DNA of 64,000 bases from an uncultured Allobosea sp. GTDB lineage: Bacteria > Pseudomonadota > Alphaproteobacteria > Rhizobiales > Beijerinckiaceae. The stretch spans positions 23,153-87,152 of the forward strand of contig NZ_CAMFJF010000016.1 in assembly GCF_945956895.1 (NCBI RefSeq), read 5' to 3'. Each line of letters starts with the position of its first letter. Position 1 is the stretch's first letter. The notes beneath the pieces were generated by a model. It did not search any database. It saw nothing but the letters and a program-made list of their open reading frames with translations, and was not told the DNA's origin. Below, piece by piece: positions 1-8,483 of the stretch. Position numbers and translations under genes: made by a program.

Positions 1-357
1 CCAGCGCGTCGCCTCGTTGAGCAGCCAGGCGCGCAGCGCCCAGTACATCACCTTGGAGGCGACGACATGGTCGCCGGGCGAGAGCGCCTGGAACACGGCG
101 GTCGCCGCCGCCATGCCCGAGCCGAACAGCAGCGCGCTGGCCTTGGCTTCCTCCAGCATGGCGAGCACGGCCTGTGCCTCGTGCACGGTCTCGTTGTCCG
201 GCCGGCCATAGATGAAGCCGGTCGAGTAGCCGTTATCCTCGTCGCGGATATAGGTCGTCGAGACATGGATCGGCGGCACGACGCCCCTGGTGGTCGGGTC
301 GATCTTGCCCATGGCCTGCGCGGCAAGGCTTCTCTTGGTCCACTTCGTCGCAGTCAT
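1..357 (-). CDS. Cys/Met metabolism PLP-dependent enzyme (cystathionine gamma-synthase / methionine gamma-lyase family), 5' part
   Basis: The reading frame starts with ATG at 357 and runs off the left edge, so only about 119 N-terminal residues are visible. They include the family features PPIHVSTTY, a FIYGRPDNETVHEAQ stretch corresponding to the YSRxxNPT region, and LLFGSGMAAATAVFQAL, the SGMAA helix that holds the PLP phosphate. Members perform beta/gamma elimination or replacement on homocysteine or methionine derivatives. The PLP lysine lies outside the window, so the exact reaction cannot be assigned. An Lrp/AsnC regulator is divergent 128 bases away, as in methionine gamma-lyase loci controlled by MdeR-type proteins. 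Confidence 0.85.
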   Translation of the reverse strand, partial: MTATKWTKRSLAAQAMGKIDPTTRGVVPPIHVSTTYIRDEDNGYSTGFIYGRPDNETVHEAQAVLAMLEEAKASALLFGSGMAAATAVFQALSPGDHVVASKVMYWALRAWLLNEATRW

Positions 358-485
358 GACCCGTTTTCCAGTTTCGTCAGCGCCGACGGGGTCGGCTCCT
401 GGATCAGATCATGCCGACAAGAGCTTGGCGATTGTCGCCCAATTTTGCTATCAGGTGACGAATTTAGTCGATCGTAGGGTATCAA

Positions 486-947
486 GTGGCCAAAGCGGTC
501 GATCTCGACAAGTTCGATTACGCCCTGCTGCGCGAGGTGCAGGCCGATAACCAGACGCCGGCGCGCGTGCTGGCCGAGCGCGTGGGCCTGTCCCAGAGTG
601 CGGTATTGCGGCGGCTCAGGCGCTTGCGGGCGGAAAAGGTCATTACTGCCGATGTCTCGATCGTCAGTCCGGAAGTCATGGGTGTGCCCGTGACGGTGCA
701 TGTCACCGTCTCGATCATCCAGGGCTCGCGGACCTATGGCGATTTCGCCCGCAAGCTTCAGGCCCGGCCCGAGGTCAAACACGCCTCCTACGTTACCGGC
801 GACGCGGATTTCGTGCTGCATCTGCAGGTCGAGAGCATGGCCGCCTATGCCGCCTTCACGCGCGAGGTCTTCCATGACGATCCCAATGTCGCGGAATACC
901 ATAGTTATATCGCCATGCGGGAAGTCGTCGGACCGGGGGCCGTGTAG
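486..947 (+). CDS. Lrp/AsnC family transcriptional regulator
   Basis: A 153-residue protein with an N-terminal winged helix-turn-helix (about residues 8-55; LAERVGLSQSAVLRRLRRL is the recognition part) and a C-terminal RAM/ligand-binding domain (about 70-145). The domain order and length are typical of Lrp-family regulators that sense amino acids. The start is GTG at 486, with a short AGGG seven bases upstream. It is divergent from the PLP enzyme at 1-357, with a common 128-base promoter region. By analogy with MdeR/BkdR-type pairs, it probably controls that enzyme in response to an amino acid (inference). Confidence 0.9.
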   Translation: MAKAVDLDKFDYALLREVQADNQTPARVLAERVGLSQSAVLRRLRRLRAEKVITADVSIVSPEVMGVPVTVHVTVSIIQGSRTYGDFARKLQARPEVKHASYVTGDADFVLHLQVESMAAYAAFTREVFHDDPNVAEYHSYIAMREVVGPGAV

Positions 948-1073
948 CGCTCTGCGTGGAGGTCATGTGGACGCAGGCCTTCGCTGGAGCTATCGGCTCA
1001 GGTCTGTCGTGAAGCGGCGGGTGATGAAGAGCTTGGCCCTCGTTCCCTCCTTCCTCGTTGAGGATATCGTTCG

Positions 1074-2237
1074 ATGAAAAGTGAAGAGGCCCCGAAGGTC
1101 GCTGCTGGCTTGCCCTCGAAAGCCTGGCTCAGGGAAACCCTCCTCCCGTCCTGGATCGGCCGCGCTGTCCGGCCCGGCCATGCCGGCTTCGTCGAGCTTT
1201 TCGATCCGGCCGATCCGGATCGCGAACCCGGTCCAGCGAGAACGACGCTGGTCACCGCCCGGCTGATCTATGTTTTCAGCCATGCCCATCTGCTCGGCCC
1301 GCAAGGGGATGCGCTCGCCGCAGCCCGCCACGGCTTCGCCTTCCTGCGCGATGTATGCCGGGAAGGCGGACAGGGGCGCTTCCTGCATTCCGTTCGCGAG
1401 GATGGCACGCCGGTCGATGCCCGCACCGATCTCTACGATCTCGCCTTCGTTCTCTTCGCCATGGCCTGGTATTACCGTGCAACGCAGGACGAGGCGGCGC
1501 TCGCGATCGCGAACGAGGTGATCGGCTTCATCGAAGGCGAGATGGCGCATCCGCAGGGCGGCTTTGCCGAGGACACGCTGGGCACGCTGCCGAGGCGGCA
1601 GAACCCGCATATGCACCTGCTCGAGGCATTCCATGCCCTGGCCGAAGCGACCGGCGAGCAACGCTGGCTCGACCATGCCGATGCGATTGTCGGGCTCGCG
1701 CGCGAGCATTTGGTCGATGCCGAAACCGGGACGCTCGGCGAGTATTTCAGTGATGACTGGCAACCGGCTCCCGGCGCGGCCGGCCAGGTTTGTGAGCCCG
1801 GCCATCATTTCGAATGGACCTGGCTGCTGCTGCATCACTGGCGCCTGACCGGTGACACTGAAGCGCGCGATCTGGCGGAAAGGCTCTACGGCTTCGCGGT
1901 CCGCCATGGCATCGACGATGGTTCGGCAGGCCCGCTCGCGGCCTTTGACATGGTCGACCGCTCCGGCAATGTCACGGCGCCGACCAAGCTGCTCTGGCCC
2001 CAGACCGAGGCGATCAAGGCCTTCCTCGCCCGGATCGAATTCCTGGATGACGCCAATGCGGCCGCGCGCCTCGACAGGCATCTTGCCAGCCTGTTCCGCT
2101 GGTTCGTCGCGCCCGAGACGGGACTCTGGTTCAACCAGCTCGCGAAGGACGGGACGCCCAGGCAGGCCGTCATCCCGGTGCGGGTGCTCTACCACCTCCT
2201 GCTCGCCCTCGCGGAATGGGAGCGCGTTCGCGGCTAG
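1074..2237 (+). CDS. AGE-family sugar epimerase/isomerase (N-acylglucosamine 2-epimerase / mannose isomerase type)
   Basis: A 387-residue soluble protein with the (alpha/alpha)6-barrel signature of the AGE family: RTDLYDLAFVLFAMAW (about residue 117), QNPHMHLLEAFHAL (about 175) and EPGHHFEWTWLLLHHW (about 240), which carry the histidine and glutamate residues of the active site. Relatives include N-acylglucosamine 2-epimerase, D-mannose isomerase and sulfoquinovose isomerase, and substrate cannot be read from sequence. TTGAGGA lies upstream of the ATG. No sugar transporter or kinase adjoins it and it appears to be transcribed alone. A palindromic repeat follows directly. Confidence 0.85.
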   Translation: MKSEEAPKVAAGLPSKAWLRETLLPSWIGRAVRPGHAGFVELFDPADPDREPGPARTTLVTARLIYVFSHAHLLGPQGDALAAARHGFAFLRDVCREGGQGRFLHSVREDGTPVDARTDLYDLAFVLFAMAWYYRATQDEAALAIANEVIGFIEGEMAHPQGGFAEDTLGTLPRRQNPHMHLLEAFHALAEATGEQRWLDHADAIVGLAREHLVDAETGTLGEYFSDDWQPAPGAAGQVCEPGHHFEWTWLLLHHWRLTGDTEARDLAERLYGFAVRHGIDDGSAGPLAAFDMVDRSGNVTAPTKLLWPQTEAIKAFLARIEFLDDANAAARLDRHLASLFRWFVAPETGLWFNQLAKDGTPRQAVIPVRVLYHLLLALAEWERVRG

Positions 2238-2266
2238 ATCGGTTTTCGCTCGGACTGAACCAGCAT

Positions 2267-2394
2267 CCGTCATTGCGAGCCCTCGGGTCTTGCCTTCGGC
2301 AAGCCCAAGGACAGGCTCCGCGAAGCAATCCAGGGGGGACGTAGAGCTATGCCGCCCCTGGATTGCTTCGTCGCTTCGCTCCTCGCAATGACGG
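2267..2394. repeat. Palindromic intergenic repeat, CGTCATTGCGAG family, copy 1
   Basis: Outer arms CCGTCATTGCGAG (2267-2279) and its exact complement (2382-2394) enclose a second perfect 16-base pair of arms (CGAAGCAATCCAGGGG, 2321-2336, with 2355-2370). The left half carries an extra block of about 41 bases (2280-2320) absent from the copy at 46739-46829. That block contains its own small hairpin (CTTGCC-TTC-GGCAAG). The element lies between convergent genes and could act as a bidirectional terminator. Confidence 0.85.
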
Positions 2395-2416
2395 TTCAGC
2401 CCGGTCGGAAACGGAT

Positions 2417-3400
2417 CTAACCGGCCGCTTGCCGTCCGACATGGACGCAGGCCGCTTCGGTGCCGGTTTCGCCGGCCGCGAGCGGGAAGCGGTCATTGGC
2501 GCAGACCGCGATGCGCTCCGGGCAGCGCGTCACGAAGGGGCAGCCGACCGGCGGCGACAGCGGGCTCGGCAGATCGCCGCTCAGGATGATCTTTTCGCGA
2601 TGGCGCTGCGCGCGCGGGTCGGGCAGCGGGATCGCGGACAGCAGCGCCTTCGTATAGGGGTGCTGCGGCCGCTCGAAGATCGCATCGACCGGACCCTGCT
2701 CGGCGACCGTGCCGAGATAGAGAACCATCGCCTCGTCGGCGATATGCCGGACGACCGAGAGATCATGCGAGATGAAGAGATAGGACAGGCCGAGATCGCG
2801 CTGCAATTCGAGCAGCAGGTTGAGCACCTGCGAGCGGATCGAGACGTCGAGCGCCGAGACCGGCTCGTCGAGCACGAGCAGGCGCGGTGACAGGGCGAGC
2901 GCCCGCGCGATGACGACGCGCTGGCGCTGCCCGCCCGAGAGCGCGCTCGGCAGGCGTTCGGCGAGCGCCGCGGGCAGGCCGACGCGATCCAGCAATTCGG
3001 CGACGCGCGCCTTGCGGTCGGCACGGCTGTGACCGGCGATGGCGAGCGGCTCAGCGATGCTGTCGGCGATGCTCATCTTGGGGTCGAGCGCCGAGGACGG
3101 GTCCTGGAAGACGATCTGGATATCCTGCGCCAGCGCGGCGCGCTCGCGCCCCTTGAGCACGGTGATGTCGCGCCCGTCGAAGCGGATCGTCCCGGATGTC
3201 GCCCGCTCCAGCCCGACCACGGCATAGGCCGTCGTCGACTTGCCGCAGCCGGATTCGCCGACCAGCGCCAGCGTCCGCCCGGCCCGGAGGTCGAGCGAGA
3301 TGCCGTCGACCGCCTTGACGCCGCCGCCCGGCGTGCCGATGCCGCCGCGCAGCGGAAAATGCACCTTGAGGTCACGGACCTGCAGCAAAGGCTCGCTCAT
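2417..3400 (-). CDS. Peptide/nickel-type ABC transporter ATP-binding protein (DppF/OppF-like), system 1
   Basis: A 327-residue ATPase. Walker [10 protein letters not shown] is at about 48-56, Q-loop VFQDPSSAL, signature LSGGQRQR, Walker B LLVLDEP, D-loop SALDVS and switch-region HDLSV. The C-terminal oligopeptide-transporter extension has a cysteine cluster (CPFVTRCPERIAVC), the usual DppD/F tail. It is the last gene of the minus-strand operon starting at 11694, and its ATG overlaps the stop of the preceding ATPase by four bases (ATGA). It should pair with the ATPase at 3397-4377 to power the permeases at 7626-9406. Confidence 0.93.
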   Translation of the reverse strand: MSEPLLQVRDLKVHFPLRGGIGTPGGGVKAVDGISLDLRAGRTLALVGESGCGKSTTAYAVVGLERATSGTIRFDGRDITVLKGRERAALAQDIQIVFQDPSSALDPKMSIADSIAEPLAIAGHSRADRKARVAELLDRVGLPAALAERLPSALSGGQRQRVVIARALALSPRLLVLDEPVSALDVSIRSQVLNLLLELQRDLGLSYLFISHDLSVVRHIADEAMVLYLGTVAEQGPVDAIFERPQHPYTKALLSAIPLPDPRAQRHREKIILSGDLPSPLSPPVGCPFVTRCPERIAVCANDRFPLAAGETGTEAACVHVGRQAAG

Positions 3401-4377
3401 GCCATCGCCTCCAGCCGGTCGACATGCCAGCAGGCGGCGCTATGGGAAGCGCTGACTGCGACGGCGAGCGGAACCTGCTTGCAAGCCTCGTCGGCGAGTG
3501 GGCAGCGCGTCCGGAAGCGGCAGCCCTCCGGCCAGGCGCCGGCCGACGGCACCATGCCCTCGATCGTGCGCAACACCGTCTTTCTGGTGCCGTCGAGCTT
3601 CGGGATCGTGCCCAGCAGCAGGCGGGTATAGGGATGGCTCGGCGCGGCGAAGATCGCATCGACCGGGCCGCTCTCGACGATCCGGCCGCCATACATCACG
3701 CAGACATCGTCGGCGAGATCGGCGACCACGCCCATGTCGTGGGTGATCAGCACCACGGCGCTGCCGACCTCGTCGCGCAAACGGCGCATCAGGTCGAGGA
3801 TCTGCGCCTGGATGGTGACGTCGAGCGCCGTCGTCGGCTCGTCGGCGATCAGGAGCGAGGGCCGGCAGATCAGCGCCGAGGCGATCATGATGCGCTGGCA
3901 CATGCCGCCGGAAAGCTCGAACGGATATTGCCGGGCGCGCCTTGCCGGATCGGGAATGCCGACGCGTGCCATGATCGCGATGGCCTCCTTCCGGGCGGCG
4001 GCGCGCGACAGTCCCCGATGCAGCAGCAAGGCTTCTTCAACCTGCTCGCCGACCCGCATCAGCGGATTCAGCGAAGCCACCGGCTCCTGGAAGATGATCG
4101 CGGCATCGTTGCCGCGCACCTCCGACAGCTCCGCCTCGGAAAGCCCTGTCAGCTCGCGCCCGCCGAGCCGGATCGAGCCGCCGGAGATCCGCGCCGCGCC
4201 CGGCAGCAGGCCGAGCACGGAGAGCGCCGTCAGGCTCTTGCCGCAGCCGGATTCGCCAACGATCGCGAGGATGCGGCCCGTCTCGACGCCGAGTGAGACG
4301 CCGTCGACGATGCGGTTGCTCTCGATCTCGATGGCGAGGCCTTCGATCGCCAGCATCGGGTTGGTGCGCTCGCTCAT
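3397..4377 (-). CDS. Peptide/nickel-type ABC transporter ATP-binding protein (DppD/OppD-like), system 1
   Basis: A 326-residue ATPase starting at the ATG at 4377, which overlaps the TGA of the gamma-glutamyltransferase gene (ATGA). Longer upstream readings of the frame are antisense to that gene's coding and are not credible. Motifs: Walker [24 protein letters not shown], signature LSGGMCQR (Cys in place of the common Arg), Walker [20 protein letters not shown] and the cysteine-bearing oligopeptide C-terminal domain. It forms a heterodimer with the product of 2417-3400 in the same operon. Confidence 0.93.
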   Translation of the reverse strand: MSERTNPMLAIEGLAIEIESNRIVDGVSLGVETGRILAIVGESGCGKSLTALSVLGLLPGAARISGGSIRLGGRELTGLSEAELSEVRGNDAAIIFQEPVASLNPLMRVGEQVEEALLLHRGLSRAAARKEAIAIMARVGIPDPARRARQYPFELSGGMCQRIMIASALICRPSLLIADEPTTALDVTIQAQILDLMRRLRDEVGSAVVLITHDMGVVADLADDVCVMYGGRIVESGPVDAIFAAPSHPYTRLLLGTIPKLDGTRKTVLRTIEGMVPSAGAWPEGCRFRTRCPLADEACKQVPLAVAVSASHSAACWHVDRLEAMA

Positions 4378-5918
4378 ACAGATGCCGCCGCGACCGCGGC
4401 CCAGGGGCTGGTCGGATGCGCCATGCCGAGGAAGCAGCCATCCGCCGCCCGCATCACGGCCGAAGGCACGGAGAAATTCACGGGGTAGAGCGTGTCCTCG
4501 ACGATCTCGACCGGGAAGGCGCTTGCGATCCGTGCGGCGACATCCGGCTCGGCCCGCGCGTCGACCTTGATGCGCGGGGTCGAGGCCTCGATTCGGGGAC
4601 GGTGGAAGACATCTTCGAGTGAGAGCCCGAAATCGGCGATGCCGGAGATCATCTGCAAGAGCGTCGGGAAGATCGTGCGGCCACCGGCGGCGCCGATCGC
4701 AAGCCATGGCTTGCCGTCGCGGCTCAGCACCAGCGGGCACATGTTCGCCAGTGGCTTCACGCCGGGAGCCATGCTGTTGGGCTGGCCGGGGCGCGGATCG
4801 AACCACATCATGCCGTTGTTCATGATGATGCCGGCCCGCGGCAGCGCCACGCGGGCGCCGAAGCGCGAGAGCAGCGTATTGGTCAGCGAGACCATGTTGC
4901 CGTCACGGTCGACGACGCTGACATGCGAGGTGCAGCCGGCCTGCGGCGTCGCGGCATGGCCCATGCTGTTGAGCCTCACCGCATAGGCCTCGCGGATCGC
5001 CGTGGCATAGGTCAGCGCCGCATCGGCCTGCGAACTGCTTTCGCCGAGGCCGCGCGCTTCGACGCGCCGTGCGGCATCGAAGAAGGTCGGGCCGCCGCTG
5101 AGCCCGGGGATAGCGGCGATGTCGAGATCGCGGTAGCGCCCGGTCAGGGCCGGCGACCACACCGCCTGATAGCCAGCGAGGTCGTCAGCGCGAATGGCCG
5201 AGCCGCCGGCTTCGAGATCACCGGCGATCAGGCGTGCGGCCTCGCCTTCGTAGAAATCGCGTGCGCCGGCTTTCGCCAGCCGCTTCAGCAGCGCGGCCTT
5301 CGCCGTCATCGGCTTGAAGCGGCGGGTATCGGCGCCGGCCTTGGGCGGCTGGCCGTTGTCCAGAAGGATTGCGGAAATCGCCGGATCGCGCGACAGCCCG
5401 GCGACCTCGACCGCGATGCAGAGCGCCGCATACCAGTCGATCTCCAGCCCGCGCTCGGCATGCTCGATCGCCGGCTGCAAGGCCTCATCCCAGGAGATCG
5501 TGCCATAGCGTTCCAGCGCCGCGGCGAAACCGGCGATGGCGCCGGGCACGCAGATCGCGCTGTAGCCCGCGATATTGCGCTCCCCGACCACGGCGGGCCA
5601 GGCGAACCAGTTGCCAGAACCGGCCTCGGTCAGCGGATAAACCGCGGGGTCGAGCCCGCGTGGCGAGCGCACATTGAAGTCGAGCGTGTCGAGCGCGCCG
5701 GTCTGGCCGTCGGCATGGATCAGGAAGCCGCCGCCGCCCACGCCCGAAAGCCAAGGCTCGACGATGCTCAGCACCAGCGCGGTGACGATGGCCGCATCCA
5801 TCACGTTACCGCCCCGCGCGAGCACGGCAGCGCCGGCCTCCGCGGCATGGCGGTTCTGCGCAGCCACGAGGCCGTGCTGGGAACGGACGGCCGGGCGACG
5901 GATGCTGAAGGTCTGCAT
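4374..5918 (-). CDS. Gamma-glutamyltransferase family protein, no signal peptide
   Basis: A 514-residue Ntn-hydrolase. The predicted self-cleavage site and nucleophile is Thr330, in GCTSHVSVVDRDGN, aligning with the TTHxSVVD motif of GGT. The large-subunit substrate arginine is present (DFNVRSPRG, Arg84), and the C-terminal half retains NNGMMWFDP and GAAGGRTI. GGTs hydrolyse or transfer the gamma-glutamyl group of glutathione and gamma-glutamyl amides. Classical bacterial GGTs are periplasmic, but this N-terminus (MQTFSIRRPAVRSQHG) shows no signal sequence, so cytoplasmic action on an imported substrate is likely. The gene sits inside an ABC transporter operon, sharing one base with the preceding gene and overlapping the next by four. 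Confidence 0.88.
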   Translation of the reverse strand: MQTFSIRRPAVRSQHGLVAAQNRHAAEAGAAVLARGGNVMDAAIVTALVLSIVEPWLSGVGGGGFLIHADGQTGALDTLDFNVRSPRGLDPAVYPLTEAGSGNWFAWPAVVGERNIAGYSAICVPGAIAGFAAALERYGTISWDEALQPAIEHAERGLEIDWYAALCIAVEVAGLSRDPAISAILLDNGQPPKAGADTRRFKPMTAKAALLKRLAKAGARDFYEGEAARLIAGDLEAGGSAIRADDLAGYQAVWSPALTGRYRDLDIAAIPGLSGGPTFFDAARRVEARGLGESSSQADAALTYATAIREAYAVRLNSMGHAATPQAGCTSHVSVVDRDGNMVSLTNTLLSRFGARVALPRAGIIMNNGMMWFDPRPGQPNSMAPGVKPLANMCPLVLSRDGKPWLAIGAAGGRTIFPTLLQMISGIADFGLSLEDVFHRPRIEASTPRIKVDARAEPDVAARIASAFPVEIVEDTLYPVNFSVPSAVMRAADGCFLGMAHPTSPWAAVAAASV

Positions 5919-6814
5919 CAGGCTTTGGTCCTGAAACGTAATGGCGCGCTCGGCTGTGGCAGGCGCATCGGTACGCTGAAACGCTGCGCATTGGCGCTCG
6001 CGGCGTGGTGGGCAGCGAGTTCGCCGACGGTCGCGATCCAGACGCCGGGCGAGGCGGTCACCACGTCGAGCAGCTTCTCCAGCATGCGGACGCGCCCGGC
6101 CCGGCCGGAGATCCAGTCATGGACGGTCAGCATCATCATCCGCCCTTCGCGATGCAGCACCTCCCATTCGTCGAGCCAGGCATCGAGGATGCCGTTCTGG
6201 GCCGAGGGCGGGGCACGGTCCTGCGCGCTGCCGGTGAAGCGGAAATAGACGGCATCGTCGACGGCCCAGAGCACCGGGACCTGCGTCACGCCGTCGATCG
6301 TATAGGGATGGTCGAGGCCCATCAGCGAGGAATCGTAGAGCCCGCGCCGCTTCACCTCCTCCAGCATGAAGGGCGTCATCTCCCAGGCCGGCGAGCGGAA
6401 GCCCTTCGGCACGATTCCGGCCTGGCTCTTGAACAGCGCGAGAGACTCGTCCATCGCCCGGGCGAATTCCTCTGGCCCGGCCTCGGTTGCGAGTTCATGG
6501 AAATAGCCGTGCAGGCCGATCTCATGGCCGCGCTCGACGAAGGCTGGCAGCAGCTCCGGGTGGTTCTTGGCGATCAGCCCCGGCACGAACAGCGTCGCCT
6601 TGATGCCGTAGCGGTCGAGCAGGTCGAGCAGCCGCCAGATGCCGACGCGCGGGCCGAACAGCCGCTGTTCGATCTGTCCGAGCGCGACCGGCGCGCCTTC
6701 CGGCAGGCTCCACTGGTAGGGGCTTTCCGCATCGACATCGATGGTGAAGCAGAAGGCGCTCGACTTGCCCTGCGGCCATTCATAGGCGGGGCGGGAGGCG
6801 TTTGGGGCGGTCAT
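5918..6814 (-). CDS. NodB-fold polysaccharide deacetylase-like protein, cytoplasmic PuuE/HpPgdA type
   Basis: A 298-residue protein of the carbohydrate esterase 4 fold. The metal-binding set is visible: FTIDVDAE (Asp26/Asp28) and GLHGYFHE (His102, His106), followed by FRSPAWEMTP. No signal peptide or membrane segment is seen. The DVDAE form and lack of export signal resemble the intracellular PuuE (allantoinase-like) and HpPgdA branch, whose members act on cyclic amides or imides rather than cell-wall polymer. Position between an SDR and a gamma-glutamyltransferase in a peptide-type ABC operon supports a role in breaking down an imported amide (inference). True polysaccharide deacetylation cannot be excluded. 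Confidence 0.8.
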   Translation of the reverse strand: MTAPNASRPAYEWPQGKSSAFCFTIDVDAESPYQWSLPEGAPVALGQIEQRLFGPRVGIWRLLDLLDRYGIKATLFVPGLIAKNHPELLPAFVERGHEIGLHGYFHELATEAGPEEFARAMDESLALFKSQAGIVPKGFRSPAWEMTPFMLEEVKRRGLYDSSLMGLDHPYTIDGVTQVPVLWAVDDAVYFRFTGSAQDRAPPSAQNGILDAWLDEWEVLHREGRMMMLTVHDWISGRAGRVRMLEKLLDVVTASPGVWIATVGELAAHHAASANAQRFSVPMRLPQPSAPLRFRTKA

Positions 6815-6827
6815 GGGCTCAGCCTCC

Positions 6828-7613
6828 TCAGAGCGCCTGTTTTTTGTCCTGGTGGACGGCGAGCGAGCCGATCGAATTGCCGCCGTCGACCGTCAAGGTC
6901 GCGCCGGTGACATAGGCGGAGGCGTCGCTGGCGAGATAGAGCAGGGCGTTGCCGACATCGGCGCGCGAGGACGCCCGGCCAAGCGGGATCTGCGCGACGG
7001 TGTTCTGGATATGCGCGTCGGTCAGGGCGCTGACCGTGCTGCCGGTGGCGAAGCCCGGCTCCAGCGCGTTGGAGCGGATGCCGTATTCGGCGAGCTCGAC
7101 GCCGAACCCCTTGGTCAGCCGGTCGAGCGCGGTCTTCGACATCGAGTAGACGCAGGCCGTGCGCCGCATCTTGCGCGAAGCGCCCGAGGAGATGTTGATG
7201 ATCGAGCCCTTCACGCCCTTGCGCACCATCTGGGTCGCAAGCTCGCGGGTCAGGATGAAGGGCGCTCGTAGGTTGATCGCGAGGATGCGATCAAACTCGG
7301 CGGTCGGCGTGTCCAGCAGGAAAGCGCTCGGATAGATGCCGGCATTGTTGACGAGGATGTCGGCGGCGCCCCAGCGCTTGCCGATCTCGCTGGCGAGCGC
7401 CACGATCGAGGCCTCGTCGGTCAGGTCGGCGGGCATGACGAAGCTCTCGCCGGAAAGGCCCATCGCCTTGGCCTGGGCCTCCAGATCCCCGGCCCGTGCA
7501 TCGGTCAGGCAGAGCGTGGCGCCGGCCTCGTGCAGCACTTCGGCGATCCAGCGGCCGATCACCCCGCAGGCGCCGGTGACGACGGCGCGCTTCCCCTTGA
7601 TGTCCTCGAACAT
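6828..7613 (-). CDS. SDR-family NAD(P)-dependent oxidoreductase
   Basis: A 261-residue classical short-chain dehydrogenase. The cofactor motif TGACGVIG is at residues 13-20, NNAG at 89-92, the catalytic Ser at 142-143 (ISSG) and YSMSK at Tyr156/Lys160, with the C-terminal VTGATLTVDGG signature. Asp38 at the end of beta-2 (CLTDA) suggests preference for NAD over NADP. It lies 12 bases downstream of the DppC-type gene and 13 bases upstream of the NodB-fold gene, so it belongs to the same operon. It probably oxidises or reduces a hydroxyl/keto group of the transported compound. Confidence 0.88.
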   Translation of the reverse strand: MFEDIKGKRAVVTGACGVIGRWIAEVLHEAGATLCLTDARAGDLEAQAKAMGLSGESFVMPADLTDEASIVALASEIGKRWGAADILVNNAGIYPSAFLLDTPTAEFDRILAINLRAPFILTRELATQMVRKGVKGSIINISSGASRKMRRTACVYSMSKTALDRLTKGFGVELAEYGIRSNALEPGFATGSTVSALTDAHIQNTVAQIPLGRASSRADVGNALLYLASDASAYVTGATLTVDGGNSIGSLAVHQDKKQAL

Positions 7614-7625
7614 GGGCTTCTTCCT

Positions 7626-8483
7626 TCAGCGATGGCGGGGATCGAGGCGGTCGCGCACGGCGTCGCCGGTGAGATTAACGGCGAGCACCAGCACGAACAG
7701 GCAGATGCCGGGGAGGGTGGCGACCCACCAGGCGGTCGCGACATAGTTCCGGCCGGTCGAGAGCATCGCGCCCCAGCTCGCGGTCGGCGGCTGGACGCCG
7801 AGCCCAAGGAAGGACAGGCCAGCCTCGAACAGGATCATCAGCCCGAATTCGAGCGTCGCGACGACGCTGACGGCACCCACGATATTGGGCAGGACATGGC
7901 GGAAGAGGACGCGCGGCGCGCTCGCCCCCATCAGCGCCGAGAGCCGGACATAGGGCATGTTGGCGACGGAGAGCGTCTGGCTGTAGGCGATGCGGGCGTA
8001 GCGCGGCCAGCGCGTCAGCGCGAGCACCATGATGACATTGACGATGCCGGGGCCGAGCACCGCGACGGTGATGATCGCGAGCAGGATCGCCGGGATCGAC
8101 AGGAAGACGTCGACGACGCGCATCACCGTGATCTCGACCCAGCCGCGTCGGTAACCGGCGATCATGCCGAGCGTCGTGCCGACAACGCCGGAGAGGATGA
8201 CCGAGGCGAAGGCGACGATCAGCGAGATGCGCGCGCCATGTATCACGCGGCTGAGCAGGTCGCGGCCGAGCTCGTCGCTGCCGAGCCAGTAATGGAAGCT
8301 GCGCGAGACTGTGCCGGGCGGCTTCAACCGGCCGAGCAGGTTCTGCTGGTTCGGATCATAGGGCGCCAGCCAGGGCGCGAAGACCGCGACCAGCACAACG
8401 AACGCGATGATGCCGACCGGCCACCAGCGCCACAGCGCGCGGCGCTTGCTGCGCGGGATCGGGCTTGCCGTGGCGACGCTCAC
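7626..8483 (-). CDS. Peptide-type ABC transporter permease (DppC-like), system 1
   Basis: A 285-residue membrane protein with a short cytoplasmic N-terminus, a first transmembrane helix near residues 17-38, the OppC N-terminal region (APYDPNQQNLLGRLKPP, LGSDELGRDLLSR) and the BPD_transp_1 domain with about five more helices. The EAA-type loop that contacts the ATPases is around LMGASAPRVLFRHVLPN. The start is GTG at 8483, overlapping the stop of the DppB-type gene by four bases (GTGA). Confidence 0.9.
   Translation of the reverse strand: MSVATASPIPRSKRRALWRWWPVGIIAFVVLVAVFAPWLAPYDPNQQNLLGRLKPPGTVSRSFHYWLGSDELGRDLLSRVIHGARISLIVAFASVILSGVVGTTLGMIAGYRRGWVEITVMRVVDVFLSIPAILLAIITVAVLGPGIVNVIMVLALTRWPRYARIAYSQTLSVANMPYVRLSALMGASAPRVLFRHVLPNIVGAVSVVATLEFGLMILFEAGLSFLGLGVQPPTASWGAMLSTGRNYVATAWWVATLPGICLFVLVLAVNLTGDAVRDRLDPRHR

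Noticed and set aside
5918..6814. Nodulation gene nodB
   Set aside because: The protein has the NodB fold but no nod genes are nearby, it lacks export features, and its motif variant fits the PuuE/HpPgdA branch better.
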